Of a stretch of 5,629 nt of DNA, positions 1 to 5,629 are shown piece after piece. The stretch comes from Pseudorhodobacter antarcticus (GTDB lineage Bacteria; Pseudomonadota; Alphaproteobacteria; Rhodobacterales; Rhodobacteraceae). Below the pieces are notes generated by a model, which searched no databases, was not told where the DNA came from, and saw only the letters and a list, made by a program, of their open reading frames with translations. Made by a program: the position numbers and the translations under genes. Numbering within the stretch: position 1 is the stretch's first letter; every line of letters begins with the position of its first letter. The DNA lies in NCBI GenBank assembly GCA_945897655.1, contig CAMDHB010000241.1:1-5629 (forward strand), read 5' to 3'.

Positions 1-1022
1 GCAGAAATCCGTTGGCCGGTTGTGGGCAGCGTCAGGTTAGGGCTGTTGAACACGTCAAACATCACAGGCTCGCCCGCGACATCCAGACGGATACGGATGA
101 CCGAGCCCATGAAGTTCAGATGCGTCACTACACCGTCAAAAGCCGCATCACGCCCCTCGCCGGGGGTCAGAGACAACGCCTCGGGGCGCAGCGCAAGGGA
201 CAGTGTGCCATCCGTCCCCACGGCCCTGATCGGCGCATCCAGCGCGATGTTGGTCCCGCCAATGGCGACGCGTCGCTGCGCCACATCGGCAACCTTGGCC
301 TTCATCACGTTCAGGCTGCCCACGAAACCTGCCACAAAGCGGGTCTTGGGGCGGTTGTAAATCTCGGCAGGGGTGCCGATCTGATCGGCCCGGCCGCCGT
401 TCATCACCACGATCCGGTCCGAGATGGACATCGCCTCTTCCTGATCATGGGTCACAAAGACGGTCGTGATGGCCAACTTGCGCTGAATGTCGCGAATCTC
501 CTCACGCAGGGACACCCGGATTTTCGCATCCAGTGCGGACAGGGGTTCGTCCAGCAACAACACCTGCGGCTTGGGGGCCAAGGCCCGGGCCAGCGCGACG
601 CGCTGCTGCTGGCCGCCTGACATTTCATAGGGATAGCGGGCGGCCAGATGGTCCAGCCCGATCAGCTTCAGCATCTCCTCTACCCGCGCCTCGGTTTCAG
701 CCTTGGGCAGACCGGCGATTTTCAGGCCAAAGGCGATGTTGCCGAACACGTTCAGGTTGGGAAACAGCGCGTAGGCCTGAAACACCATGCCGATCCGGCG
801 TTTGTTGGGGGCAAGGCCCGTCACATCCTGCCCATCAATCCGGATCTGGCCCGAGGTGGGCCGTTCAAACCCGGCAATCATCCGCAGCACAGTGGTCTTG
901 CCACAGCCCGACGGCCCCAGAAACGAGACGAACTCGCCCTTTTGCACGGACAGGTCAAACCCCTTGACCACCGTGTTTGTCCCAAAGGATTTGGTGGCAT
1001 TGGTGATGGACAGGAATGTCAT
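1..1022 (-). CDS. ABC importer ATPase, PotA/FbpC-like (partial, C-terminal end cut by window edge)
   Basis: Cytoplasmic ATPase that would power the importer formed with the two permeases encoded just upstream. The 340 visible residues (MTFLSITNATKSFG...) contain every ABC hallmark: Walker A GPSGCGKTT at 36-44, Q-loop glutamine 82 in VFQAYALFPN, signature MSGGQQQ at 134-140, Walker B VLLLDEP at 154-160, D-loop SALD at 162-165 and H-loop His192 in VTHDQEEAMS. From about residue 235 a TOBE-type domain follows, with the LRPEAL motif at 278-283. This layout is typical of the polyamine/iron/sugar importer class (PotA, FbpC, MalK relatives). Relatives usually have roughly 340-380 residues, so only a short tail should be missing. 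The ATG lies 3 bases after the stop of the preceding permease gene (TGA GCC ATG), and I see no strong Shine-Dalgarno, so translation is probably coupled. No key residue is missing. The class is certain; the substrate is not. Confidence 0.96.
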   Translation of the reverse strand, partial: MTFLSITNATKSFGTNTVVKGFDLSVQKGEFVSFLGPSGCGKTTVLRMIAGFERPTSGQIRIDGQDVTGLAPNKRRIGMVFQAYALFPNLNVFGNIAFGLKIAGLPKAETEARVEEMLKLIGLDHLAARYPYEMSGGQQQRVALARALAPKPQVLLLDEPLSALDAKIRVSLREEIRDIQRKLAITTVFVTHDQEEAMSISDRIVVMNGGRADQIGTPAEIYNRPKTRFVAGFVGSLNVMKAKVADVAQRRVAIGGTNIALDAPIRAVGTDGTLSLALRPEALSLTPGEGRDAAFDGVVTHLNFMGSVIRIRLDVAGEPVMFDVFNSPNLTLPTTGQRIS

Positions 1023-1025
1023 GGC

Positions 1026-1835
1026 TCAGATCTTTCGGCTAAGGCGGGGCAACCAGCGCTGCCCGGGCTTTTTGGTGGCAAAGGCCTGCATCAAGACCAT
1101 GCAGCCCCAGGTGAAGGCAAAGGACATGATGGCAAGGGCCGCAGGTTCATAGGCGCGGTCCTGACCCAGTTGCACAAGGTAGGGGCCAAAGGCGGGGCGG
1201 TTCAGCAGGCTTGGCAGAACGAACTCCCCCAGCGAGATCGAGAAGGTCAGGAAGGACCCCGCAATGATCGCCGCCCGCACATTGGGGAAAATCACCAGGG
1301 ATATCGTCCGCAGCCGCGAGGCACCCAGACTTTCCGCCGCCTCGGTCAAAGTGGCGATGTCGATGGCTGCCATGCCGTTGTCCACGGCGCGGAACATGTA
1401 GGGCATCGACATGATCACATAGCCTATGACCAGCAGCAGGTTGGTGCCCTGATCGCTGTTGGTCATCGGCAGCCAGGAATTTGACCCGAAGAGGCGAATA
1501 TAGCCGAAGACCAGCACAACCCCCGGCACGATCAGCGGCAACAGGCTGATGAATTCGACCAGCGGGCGCAGTCTTGGCAGTTTCAGCCGCACCCAATAGG
1601 CGGTGGGCACAATGATGACCGCCCCCATCACGATGGCCGCCAGCGAGGCGAGGGTGGAATAGCCGAGCGTTTTCAAGAACTCCTCGCTTTGAAAGACCGA
1701 GGCGTAGGCGGCGAAACTGAGCGTGCCCCGCGTCATTTTCAGCGAAAAGTAGAAGGTGGCGATCAGCGGGATGATGAAATAGCTGGCCGCGATCAGTGCT
1801 ATGATCGTGGGGACGATCGGAAAGGGCTTTTTCAT
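1026..1835 (-). CDS. ABC importer inner-membrane permease, PotC-like (second permease)
   Basis: Inner-membrane subunit that forms half of the translocation channel. The 269-residue protein starts MKKPFPIVPTIIALIAASYF and has about six hydrophobic spans, near residues 8-30, 60-82, 96-115, 132-152, 186-206 and 233-252. The cytoplasmic EAA loop that docks on the ATPase is clear at 165-187 (EAAESLGASRLRTISLVIFP), with the invariant glycine at 171. Length and layout fit the BPD_transp_1 family, PotC/FbpB-half type. I chose the ATG at 1835 because it overlaps the stop of the preceding permease as ATGA, a common sign of translational coupling. A GTG three codons further upstream (1844) would add only three residues. 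The gene lies between the other permease and the ATPase in one operon. The permease class is secure; the transported solute is inferred from the class only. Confidence 0.94.
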   Translation of the reverse strand: MKKPFPIVPTIIALIAASYFIIPLIATFYFSLKMTRGTLSFAAYASVFQSEEFLKTLGYSTLASLAAIVMGAVIIVPTAYWVRLKLPRLRPLVEFISLLPLIVPGVVLVFGYIRLFGSNSWLPMTNSDQGTNLLLVIGYVIMSMPYMFRAVDNGMAAIDIATLTEAAESLGASRLRTISLVIFPNVRAAIIAGSFLTFSISLGEFVLPSLLNRPAFGPYLVQLGQDRAYEPAALAIMSFAFTWGCMVLMQAFATKKPGQRWLPRLSRKI

Positions 1836-2749
1836 TTCTGCCACCGTTCGGCACGTTTGCGCAGCAAAAGATACAGGATGTTGGTCACCGCCATGATGGC
1901 GATCATCCCCACCGCCAGCGCATAGCCAAGGTTGGGGTTATAAAGCACGTTGCCGCGGATCTGCTGGAACAGCACCACTGGCACGACGTCGAAGCCAGAC
2001 CCCATCAGCGCATAAACCGTGGCCAGCGTGCCAAAGGCATTGGCGAACAGCAAAAGAAAACACCCCAGAATCGACGGCGTCAGCACCGGCAGGCCGACCA
2101 TCCTCCAGTACTGTCGCCGCGTGGCGCCCAGAATCTCGGCCGCCTCGCGCCATTCGGATTTCAGACCATCCAGCGCGGGTGTGATGATCAGCAGCATCAG
2201 GGGCAGTTGGAAGTAAAGATACACCACCGCCAGCCCGACAAAGGAAAACAGATTGAACCCGGCGGCATACAGGTTGAACCCGAACAATTCGCGCAGCAGA
2301 ACGGTCACCAGACCCAGGCGGCCCAGCGTGGCGATGAAGGCAAAGGCCAGCGGCACACCGGCGAAGTTTGAGGCGACGCCGGAAAACGTCATGAAGGCGT
2401 GGCGCACCCATTGGGGCAACCCGCCCAGGATAACCGCCTGTCCCAGAACCAAACCCGCCAAGGTACCCATCAGGGCTGACAAAAGGCTGAGACGTATGGA
2501 AAGTGAAAAACTGGCGACGATATTCGCCCCGCTTAGGGCCAAAATGTTGTCAAAGGTAAAGCTGCCATCGGCGTTCTGGAAGGCACCCAGGATCAGGTAC
2601 AGCATCGGGCCGATCAAGAACAGCAGGGCAAAGGTCAGGAACGGCACGATGCCCAGCCAGTCCCAACCAAACGCCGCGATGCGGGCGCTCAAGGGAGGCG
2701 GGCTGGTGTCTTGCGCGTCGGTCCGGGGTGCGGACAGGTTCATGGTCAT
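1832..2749 (-). CDS. ABC importer inner-membrane permease, PotB-like (first permease)
   Basis: Inner-membrane channel subunit, the partner of the permease encoded next. From the ATG at 2749 it has 305 residues (MTMNLSAPRTDAQDTS...). A polar, proline-containing cytoplasmic N-terminus of about 30 residues is followed by about six membrane spans near 32-55, 82-108, 118-142, 166-190, 224-248 and 274-297. The EAA loop is at 202-221 (EAAEILGATRRQYWRMVGLP), with the key glycine at 208. The C-terminus is short and basic (LLRKRAERWQK). I chose this start because AAGGG lies 7 bases upstream; a GTG at 2797 would add 16 residues but would read through the intercistronic hairpin. A second ATG two codons in (2743) is also possible. 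The stop overlaps the next gene's ATG. The two permeases differ in sequence, so the channel is probably a heterodimer, as in PotBC. Confidence 0.94.
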   Translation of the reverse strand: MTMNLSAPRTDAQDTSPPPLSARIAAFGWDWLGIVPFLTFALLFLIGPMLYLILGAFQNADGSFTFDNILALSGANIVASFSLSIRLSLLSALMGTLAGLVLGQAVILGGLPQWVRHAFMTFSGVASNFAGVPLAFAFIATLGRLGLVTVLLRELFGFNLYAAGFNLFSFVGLAVVYLYFQLPLMLLIITPALDGLKSEWREAAEILGATRRQYWRMVGLPVLTPSILGCFLLLFANAFGTLATVYALMGSGFDVVPVVLFQQIRGNVLYNPNLGYALAVGMIAIMAVTNILYLLLRKRAERWQK

Positions 2750-2756
2750 GTTGTGG

Positions 2757-2761
2757 CCCTT
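2757..2761 (-). promoter_or_regulatory. Ribosome binding site of the first permease
   Basis: On the minus strand the bases read AAGGG and lie 7 bases before the ATG at 2749. This site decides between that ATG and the GTG at 2797, which has no comparable sequence in front of it. Confidence 0.6.
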
Positions 2762-2788
2762 GCTTGCCAGACCCGGAAAAGACAAGGA

Positions 2789-2807
2789 TGCCGGCACGTG
2801 GCCGGCA
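2789..2807 (-). terminator. Intercistronic GC-rich hairpin (attenuator or mRNA-stabilising stem-loop)
   Basis: A perfect 7-bp inverted repeat, TGCCGGC and GCCGGCA with a 5-base loop, sits in the 83-base gap between the stop of the binding-protein gene (2833) and the start of the first permease (2749). On the transcript it is followed by a pyrimidine-rich stretch with only a short run of four Ts (TCCTTGTCTTTTCC), so it is a weak terminator at best. By analogy with malE-malF-type operons, such a stem could protect the upstream message or stop part of the transcripts, giving more binding protein than permease. The structure is seen in the sequence; its role is inferred. Confidence 0.6.
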
Positions 2808-2832
2808 CCCCCTTTATCTGTCGCGATGGTGC

Positions 2833-3939
2833 TTACTGCACGCCCATCTCGGTGGCCCAGATCTCGGCCACAACTGCCTTGGCGGCCGACTGCTCGTCGA
2901 GCGACGGGAAGATCGCCTTGGCATAGGCTTCGGGTGCGGGCAGTTTGGCCAGCAGGTCTGCCGGGATCACGCCGCGTGCCGCCATGTCGTTAAAGCGGAT
3001 CGGGTGGCAGTAGCCCGACAACCAGCCAAGCTGACCTTCGTCGGAATAGATGTATTCCATCCACAGCTTGGCGGCATTCGGGTGGGGCGCATAGGCCGAG
3101 ATGGCCTGAACATAGACGCCAGCGATGACGCCATCAGACGGGATAACCACGTCCATCGGCGGGTTGCCTGCCAGTTTGTCGCGCATGGCCAGAACGTTAT
3201 AGTCCCAGTCCATCATGATCGGCGTCGTGCCTTGGGCAAAGTTCTGGGCCGAACCGCCCACTTCTACGAAGTTGCCAGCGGCTTTCAGCTCTTTCAGATA
3301 GGCGATGCCAGCGGTTGCCGTGTCGGCCCCGCCCTTGCCGCCCATCGCGGTGCCAGCGGCATACAGCGACATCATCGACGAGTTGCCGGTGCGCGGGTCG
3401 CCGGGGATTGCCACCATTGCAGCGTACTTGGGGTCTTTCAGATCGGCAAAGCTGGTGGGCGATGCGTCGGTGACGATGTCCTTGTTCACGGCCATCGCCA
3501 GAACGCCGTAATAGTCGCCGTACCAGAAGCCTTCGGCATCCTTGGCGCTGTCGGGGATCGAATCCCATACCGACACCTTGTAAGGCGTGATCAGCCCTTC
3601 GGCCTTGGCAGCCGGGCCGAACGACAGGCCAACGTCAATGACGTCGGGCGCCTGCGGGCCGGTGTTGTCCTTGTTGGCCTTGATCGCCTCCAACTCGTCA
3701 GCGGAGCCCGCGTTCGGGTTCAACTCGTTGACTTCCAGACCGTATTTCGCCTTGAAGCCGTCGATCACGGCGCCATAGTTGCACCAGTCGCGCGGCAGGG
3801 CGATCGTGGTCAGCGTGCCTTCAGCCTTGGCTGCGGCGATCAGGGCATCCATATCAACAGCCTGAGCCTGTGCCACACCCGACAGGCCCACGGTCATCGC
3901 CGTGGTCATGCACAGTGTTTTCATCATCGTGTTGGTCAT
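2833..3939 (-). CDS. Periplasmic solute-binding protein of a polyamine/iron-class ABC importer
   Basis: Captures the solute in the periplasm and delivers it to the two permeases encoded downstream. From the ATG at 3939 the protein has 368 residues. It begins with a Sec signal peptide: MTNTMMKTL, a hydrophobic core at about 10-22, and probable cleavage after AQA near residue 25 or 27. The mature part has the mixed alpha/beta pattern of family 1 binding proteins (PotD/AfuA-like), with a substrate-cleft style segment WYGDYYGVLAMAVN at 139-152, GDPRTGNSS at 180-188 and IMMDWDYN at 241-248. Acid and aromatic residues in the last segment would suit a positively charged ligand. The mature protein has two cysteines, Cys53 (RDWCNYG) and Cys311 (SGYCHP). 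The cysteine in the signal region is not in a lipobox, so this should be a soluble protein. A start at 3960 or 4047 would put polar residues before the signal peptide and is less likely. It is the first gene of the operon. The class is firm; the ligand is uncertain. Confidence 0.92.
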   Translation of the reverse strand: MTNTMMKTLCMTTAMTVGLSGVAQAQAVDMDALIAAAKAEGTLTTIALPRDWCNYGAVIDGFKAKYGLEVNELNPNAGSADELEAIKANKDNTGPQAPDVIDVGLSFGPAAKAEGLITPYKVSVWDSIPDSAKDAEGFWYGDYYGVLAMAVNKDIVTDASPTSFADLKDPKYAAMVAIPGDPRTGNSSMMSLYAAGTAMGGKGGADTATAGIAYLKELKAAGNFVEVGGSAQNFAQGTTPIMMDWDYNVLAMRDKLAGNPPMDVVIPSDGVIAGVYVQAISAYAPHPNAAKLWMEYIYSDEGQLGWLSGYCHPIRFNDMAARGVIPADLLAKLPAPEAYAKAIFPSLDEQSAAKAVVAEIWATEMGVQ

Positions 3940-3945
3940 TTGGGT

Positions 3946-3950
3946 TTCCC
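3946..3950 (-). promoter_or_regulatory. Weak ribosome binding site of the binding-protein gene
   Basis: GGGAA on the minus strand, 6 bases before the ATG at 3939. It matches the Shine-Dalgarno consensus only in part, but the start it supports places the signal peptide correctly. Confidence 0.4.
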
Positions 3951-3964
3951 ATTCATCCATTGCG

Positions 3965-3982
3965 TTCGGGTTTCTGTCCGAA
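3965..3982 (-). repeat. Small inverted repeat in the binding-protein leader
   Basis: TTCGG and CCGAA are separated by 8 bases and lie about 25 bases upstream of the chosen start codon, inside the predicted 5' untranslated region. A 5-bp stem is modest and may have arisen by chance. If real, it would form just before the ribosome binding site of the binding-protein gene. Confidence 0.3.
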
Positions 3983-4019
3983 GCTGACGCTGGCCCTACA
4001 GGGTGGGTGTAGCAGCTTG

Positions 4020-4047
4020 ATGACACCCCTGTGTCGGTTCCTGTCAC
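4020..4047 (-). promoter_or_regulatory. Candidate sigma70-like promoter for the importer operon (proximal)
   Basis: On the minus strand, GTGACA (4047-4042, 5 of 6 to TTGACA) is followed after 16 bases by TGTCAT (4025-4020, 4 of 6 to TATAAT). The leader would be roughly 70-80 bases. Both boxes also contain copies of the repeated TGTCA/TGACA word, so they could instead be regulator half-sites. Confidence 0.3.
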
Positions 4048-4059
4048 AAACCGCCCCCC

Positions 4060-4087
4060 ATAATCTCACCCGAGACGGGCTTGTCAC
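4060..4087 (-). promoter_or_regulatory. Candidate sigma70-like promoter for the importer operon (distal)
   Basis: On the minus strand, GTGACA (4087-4082, 5 of 6 to TTGACA), a 16-base spacer and GATTAT (4065-4060, 4 of 6 to TATAAT). The spacer carries a small palindrome, CCCG-AGA-CGGG (4069-4079), where a repressor could sit. This candidate gives a leader of about 110 bases. I prefer it slightly because the adjacent inverted repeat at 4101-4116 would then lie near position -55, a common place for an activator. Confidence 0.35.
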
Positions 4088-4100
4088 ACGCCGGGAAATT

Positions 4101-4116
4101 TGTCAGACATATGACA
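4101..4116. promoter_or_regulatory. Candidate operator: inverted repeat TGTCA-N6-TGACA
   Basis: Perfect 5-bp half-sites around GACATA, with centres 11 bp apart, so one protein dimer could contact one face of the helix. Three more copies of the same word lie nearby: TGACA at 4021-4025, TGTCA at 4042-4046 and TGTCA at 4082-4086. All five are between the two divergent genes. The pattern suggests a dimeric regulator that could act on one or both genes. The regulator family cannot be named from this. Confidence 0.45.
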
Positions 4117-4173
4117 TTGGTCCTGAGGACACGCCTTTGCGGACCAACGCCGCTGTGGCCAGCATGACGCGCT

Positions 4174-4188
4174 GGCGCGGCAAGCGCC
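4174..4188 (+). repeat. Short GC-rich stem in the leader of the family 5 binding-protein gene
   Basis: GGCGC and GCGCC flank a 5-base loop (GGCAA), about 20 bases before the ribosome binding site of the plus-strand gene. It could fold in a leader RNA if transcription starts further upstream. The stem is short and the local base composition makes chance occurrence plausible. Confidence 0.25.
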
Positions 4189-4209
4189 TGCCAACAATAA
4201 GACGTCAGC

Positions 4210-4217
4210 AAGGAGGA
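4210..4217 (+). promoter_or_regulatory. Strong ribosome binding site of the family 5 binding-protein gene
   Basis: AAGGAGGA lies 4 bases before the ATG at 4222, a near-complete match to the anti-Shine-Dalgarno sequence of 16S rRNA. It fixes the start codon. It is clearly stronger than any site on the opposite operon, consistent with a highly made periplasmic protein. Confidence 0.85.
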
Positions 4218-4221
4218 CCCA

Positions 4222-5629
4222 ATGAGTTATCTGACAAGAATTGTGGGGGCATTAGCCGCCGCAACGCTGTTGTCCGCGACACCTCTGGTGGCCGAGACAA
4301 CGATCTACAGCGCCGGTGACAGCACCAGCGGCACCTACATGGACTATATGAAGACGGTCTATGCCCGTGCCGGGAACCCTGAGATCGTTCAACTGCCGCT
4401 CACCAGCTTTGACAACAACTTCCAACTGCACCCGATGGCTGCCGAAAGCTGGACCCAGTCCGAAGATGGCCTGACCTGGACCTTCAAACTGCAAGCCGGC
4501 CTGACCTGGAGCGACGGCGAGCCCTTGAAGGCATCGGACTATATCTTTGCCCTGCAGCGCGCAGCCACCACCGGCTATGACTTTGCCTGGTACTGGGGCT
4601 ATGCCGGCGGCATCGCCAACTGGGACCCGGTCACCAAGGGCGAGGCTGACGTGTCCACCTTGGGCATCTCTGCCCCCGATGACCTGACCGTCGTCGTGAC
4701 CACTTCCGCGCCCAAGCCCTATCTGCCAGGCGTGGTGTCGCTGTGGTATCCGGTGCCCAAGCATGTCTGGGACAAGCTGGGTGACGAATATGCGGCCAAC
4801 GTTGACACGATGGTGTCGTCGGGCCCCTTCCTGCTGGAGACGTGGGAAAAGTCCAACAACAAGATGACCTTCATCAAGAACCCGACCTACACCGGCCCTT
4901 GGGCCCCGCAGGCGGACCGTCTGGTCATCGACCCGTCGCTGGGTGCGCCCGAAGTGGGTCTGCCCGCCTTCATGGCTGGCGAATCTGACTTCTCTTACCT
5001 GAACACCGGGCAGATCCCCTTCGTGGAACAGCGTTTCCCCGGCCAGGTTGCCAAGAACGCCGTGTTCGCCACCTCCTACATCTCGTTCGACCTGAACTCG
5101 GCCCCGTTTGACAACGTCAATGTCCGCAAGGCGCTGATGTATGCGATCAACCGCGATGAGATGACCTCGACCGTGCTGAAAGACCTGGCCATTCCCGGCA
5201 AGTCGCTGCTGCCGCCCGGCTATCCTGGATACAACGACACCATCACCTCGCAGGCCGTCTACGATCCGGACAAAGCGCGTCAGTTCCTGGCCGATGCCGG
5301 TTATCCGAACGGTGAGGGCTTCCCCGAGGTCGAAATCTGGTATCGCGATCAGGGCGGTTACAACGGTGCAATCACCGCGCCGATGCTGCAATACCTGCAG
5401 GCTTCGTTCAAGAAAGACCTTGGCATCACCATGAATATCAAGGTCATGCCGATCAAGGACTGGATGGATGCGCTGCTGAACAAGAAGAACAACCTGTTCC
5501 TGGCGCCTTATGAGTATGACTACCTCGACCCGTCGAACTTCTTTGGCATCTTCTACAACGGCGGGCGTCATGACCACCGCATTGCGGCCTATGACGAGCT
5601 GGTTGCCAAGGCAGACAGCGGCCCGAACT
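4222..5629 (+). CDS. ABC importer solute-binding protein, family 5 (OppA/DppA-like), C-terminus cut by window edge
   Basis: Periplasmic receptor of a peptide/nickel/opine-class ABC importer. The 469 visible residues start with a Sec signal peptide (MSYLTRIVGALAAATLL...), probably cleaved after LVA at 24. The family 5 signature region is at 73-114: AAESW, EDGLTWTFKL, then GLTWSDGEPLKASDYIFALQR. Further family marks are SSGPFLLETW at 199-208, ISFDLNSAPFDNVNVRKALMYAINR around 287-311 (the FxxxxVRxAxxxAIxR-type stretch), and the YDPDKARQFLADAGYPNG block at 347-364. Family members usually have about 500-560 residues, so perhaps 40-90 are missing. No lipobox cysteine is seen, so it should be soluble rather than a lipoprotein. 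The strong Shine-Dalgarno fixes the start. It diverges from the minus-strand importer across a 282-base control region. The usual partners, two permeases and one or two ATPases, would be expected to the right. The ligand cannot be told from the sequence; peptides are only the commonest case. Confidence 0.94.
   Translation, partial: MSYLTRIVGALAAATLLSATPLVAETTIYSAGDSTSGTYMDYMKTVYARAGNPEIVQLPLTSFDNNFQLHPMAAESWTQSEDGLTWTFKLQAGLTWSDGEPLKASDYIFALQRAATTGYDFAWYWGYAGGIANWDPVTKGEADVSTLGISAPDDLTVVVTTSAPKPYLPGVVSLWYPVPKHVWDKLGDEYAANVDTMVSSGPFLLETWEKSNNKMTFIKNPTYTGPWAPQADRLVIDPSLGAPEVGLPAFMAGESDFSYLNTGQIPFVEQRFPGQVAKNAVFATSYISFDLNSAPFDNVNVRKALMYAINRDEMTSTVLKDLAIPGKSLLPPGYPGYNDTITSQAVYDPDKARQFLADAGYPNGEGFPEVEIWYRDQGGYNGAITAPMLQYLQASFKKDLGITMNIKVMPIKDWMDALLNKKNNLFLAPYEYDYLDPSNFFGIFYNGGRHDHRIAAYDELVAKADSGPN

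Noticed and set aside
12..1484. Overlapping plus-strand open frames opposite the ATPase and second permease
   Set aside because: They lie antisense to genes with intact Walker A, signature, Walker B and EAA motifs, and their products have low-complexity composition without known motifs.
2747..2797. GTG start at 2797 for the first permease
   Set aside because: It has no ribosome binding site, and the added codons overlap the intercistronic hairpin. The ATG at 2749 has AAGGG at good spacing.
3912..3937. Lipoprotein signal for the minus-strand binding protein (cysteine at residue 10)
   Set aside because: The cysteine comes before the hydrophobic core, not after it, and the residues before it do not form a lipobox; an AQA cleavage site follows the core.
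2728..3987. Long open frame (419 codons) on the plus strand, opposite the minus-strand binding-protein gene
   Set aside because: Same cause: it mirrors the codon pattern of a well-supported binding protein, is rich in Arg, His, Gly and Val, and shows no domain.
3937..4047. Upstream start at 4047 for the binding protein, adding 36 residues
   Set aside because: The extension is polar and would bury the signal peptide inside the protein; it also overlaps the leader and promoter candidates.
4193..4198. AACAAT as a -10 box for the plus-strand gene
   Set aside because: It matches TATAAT at only 4 of 6, has no -35 box at suitable distance, and would leave a leader of under 20 bases. No convincing promoter was found for this gene.
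4252..5577. Long open frame (441 codons) on the minus strand, opposite the family 5 binding-protein gene
   Set aside because: The plus-strand reading gives a clear signal peptide, family signature and strong ribosome binding site. The antisense frame has no recognisable domain and is rich in Gly, Arg, His, Val and Gln, as expected from reading GC-rich codons backwards.

Overview
The window holds two divergently oriented ABC-type uptake loci on GC-rich DNA (about 60% GC by eye). GC-ending codons, alanine-rich proteins and the gene order resemble alphaproteobacteria of the Rhodobacteraceae/roseobacter kind. This assignment is an inference from style and is not backed by any marker gene.

Minus strand, read right to left: a periplasmic solute-binding protein (complement 2833-3939), a first inner-membrane permease (complement 1832-2749), a second permease (complement 1026-1835) and an ATPase that runs off the left edge (complement <1-1022). 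This is a complete importer apart from the C-terminal end of the ATPase. The last three genes are packed very tightly: an ATGA overlap, then a 3-base gap. An 83-base gap with a GC-rich hairpin separates the binding protein from the first permease, an arrangement that often lets the binding protein be made in excess. The protein families point to the polyamine/ferric-iron/phosphonate (PotABCD/AfuABC-like) class of importer. The substrate cannot be read from the sequence with certainty; a spermidine/putrescine-like or other small cationic solute is my best guess.

Middle, 3940-4221: a 282-base divergent regulatory region with no gene. It holds five copies of TGTCA/TGACA, two of which form an inverted repeat with half-site centres one helical turn apart (4101-4116). 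It also holds two sigma70-like promoter candidates facing the minus-strand operon and a strong Shine-Dalgarno sequence for the plus-strand gene.

Plus strand, 4222 to the right edge: a family 5 (OppA/DppA-like) solute-binding protein with a signal peptide, missing its C-terminus. It is probably the first gene of a peptide or nickel/opine-type importer whose permeases and ATPases would lie beyond the window.

I found no RNA genes, mobile elements, CRISPR arrays or phage genes, and no clear sign of a new kind of system. The most useful leads are the shared control region, the intercistronic hairpin and the unresolved substrate of the minus-strand importer.
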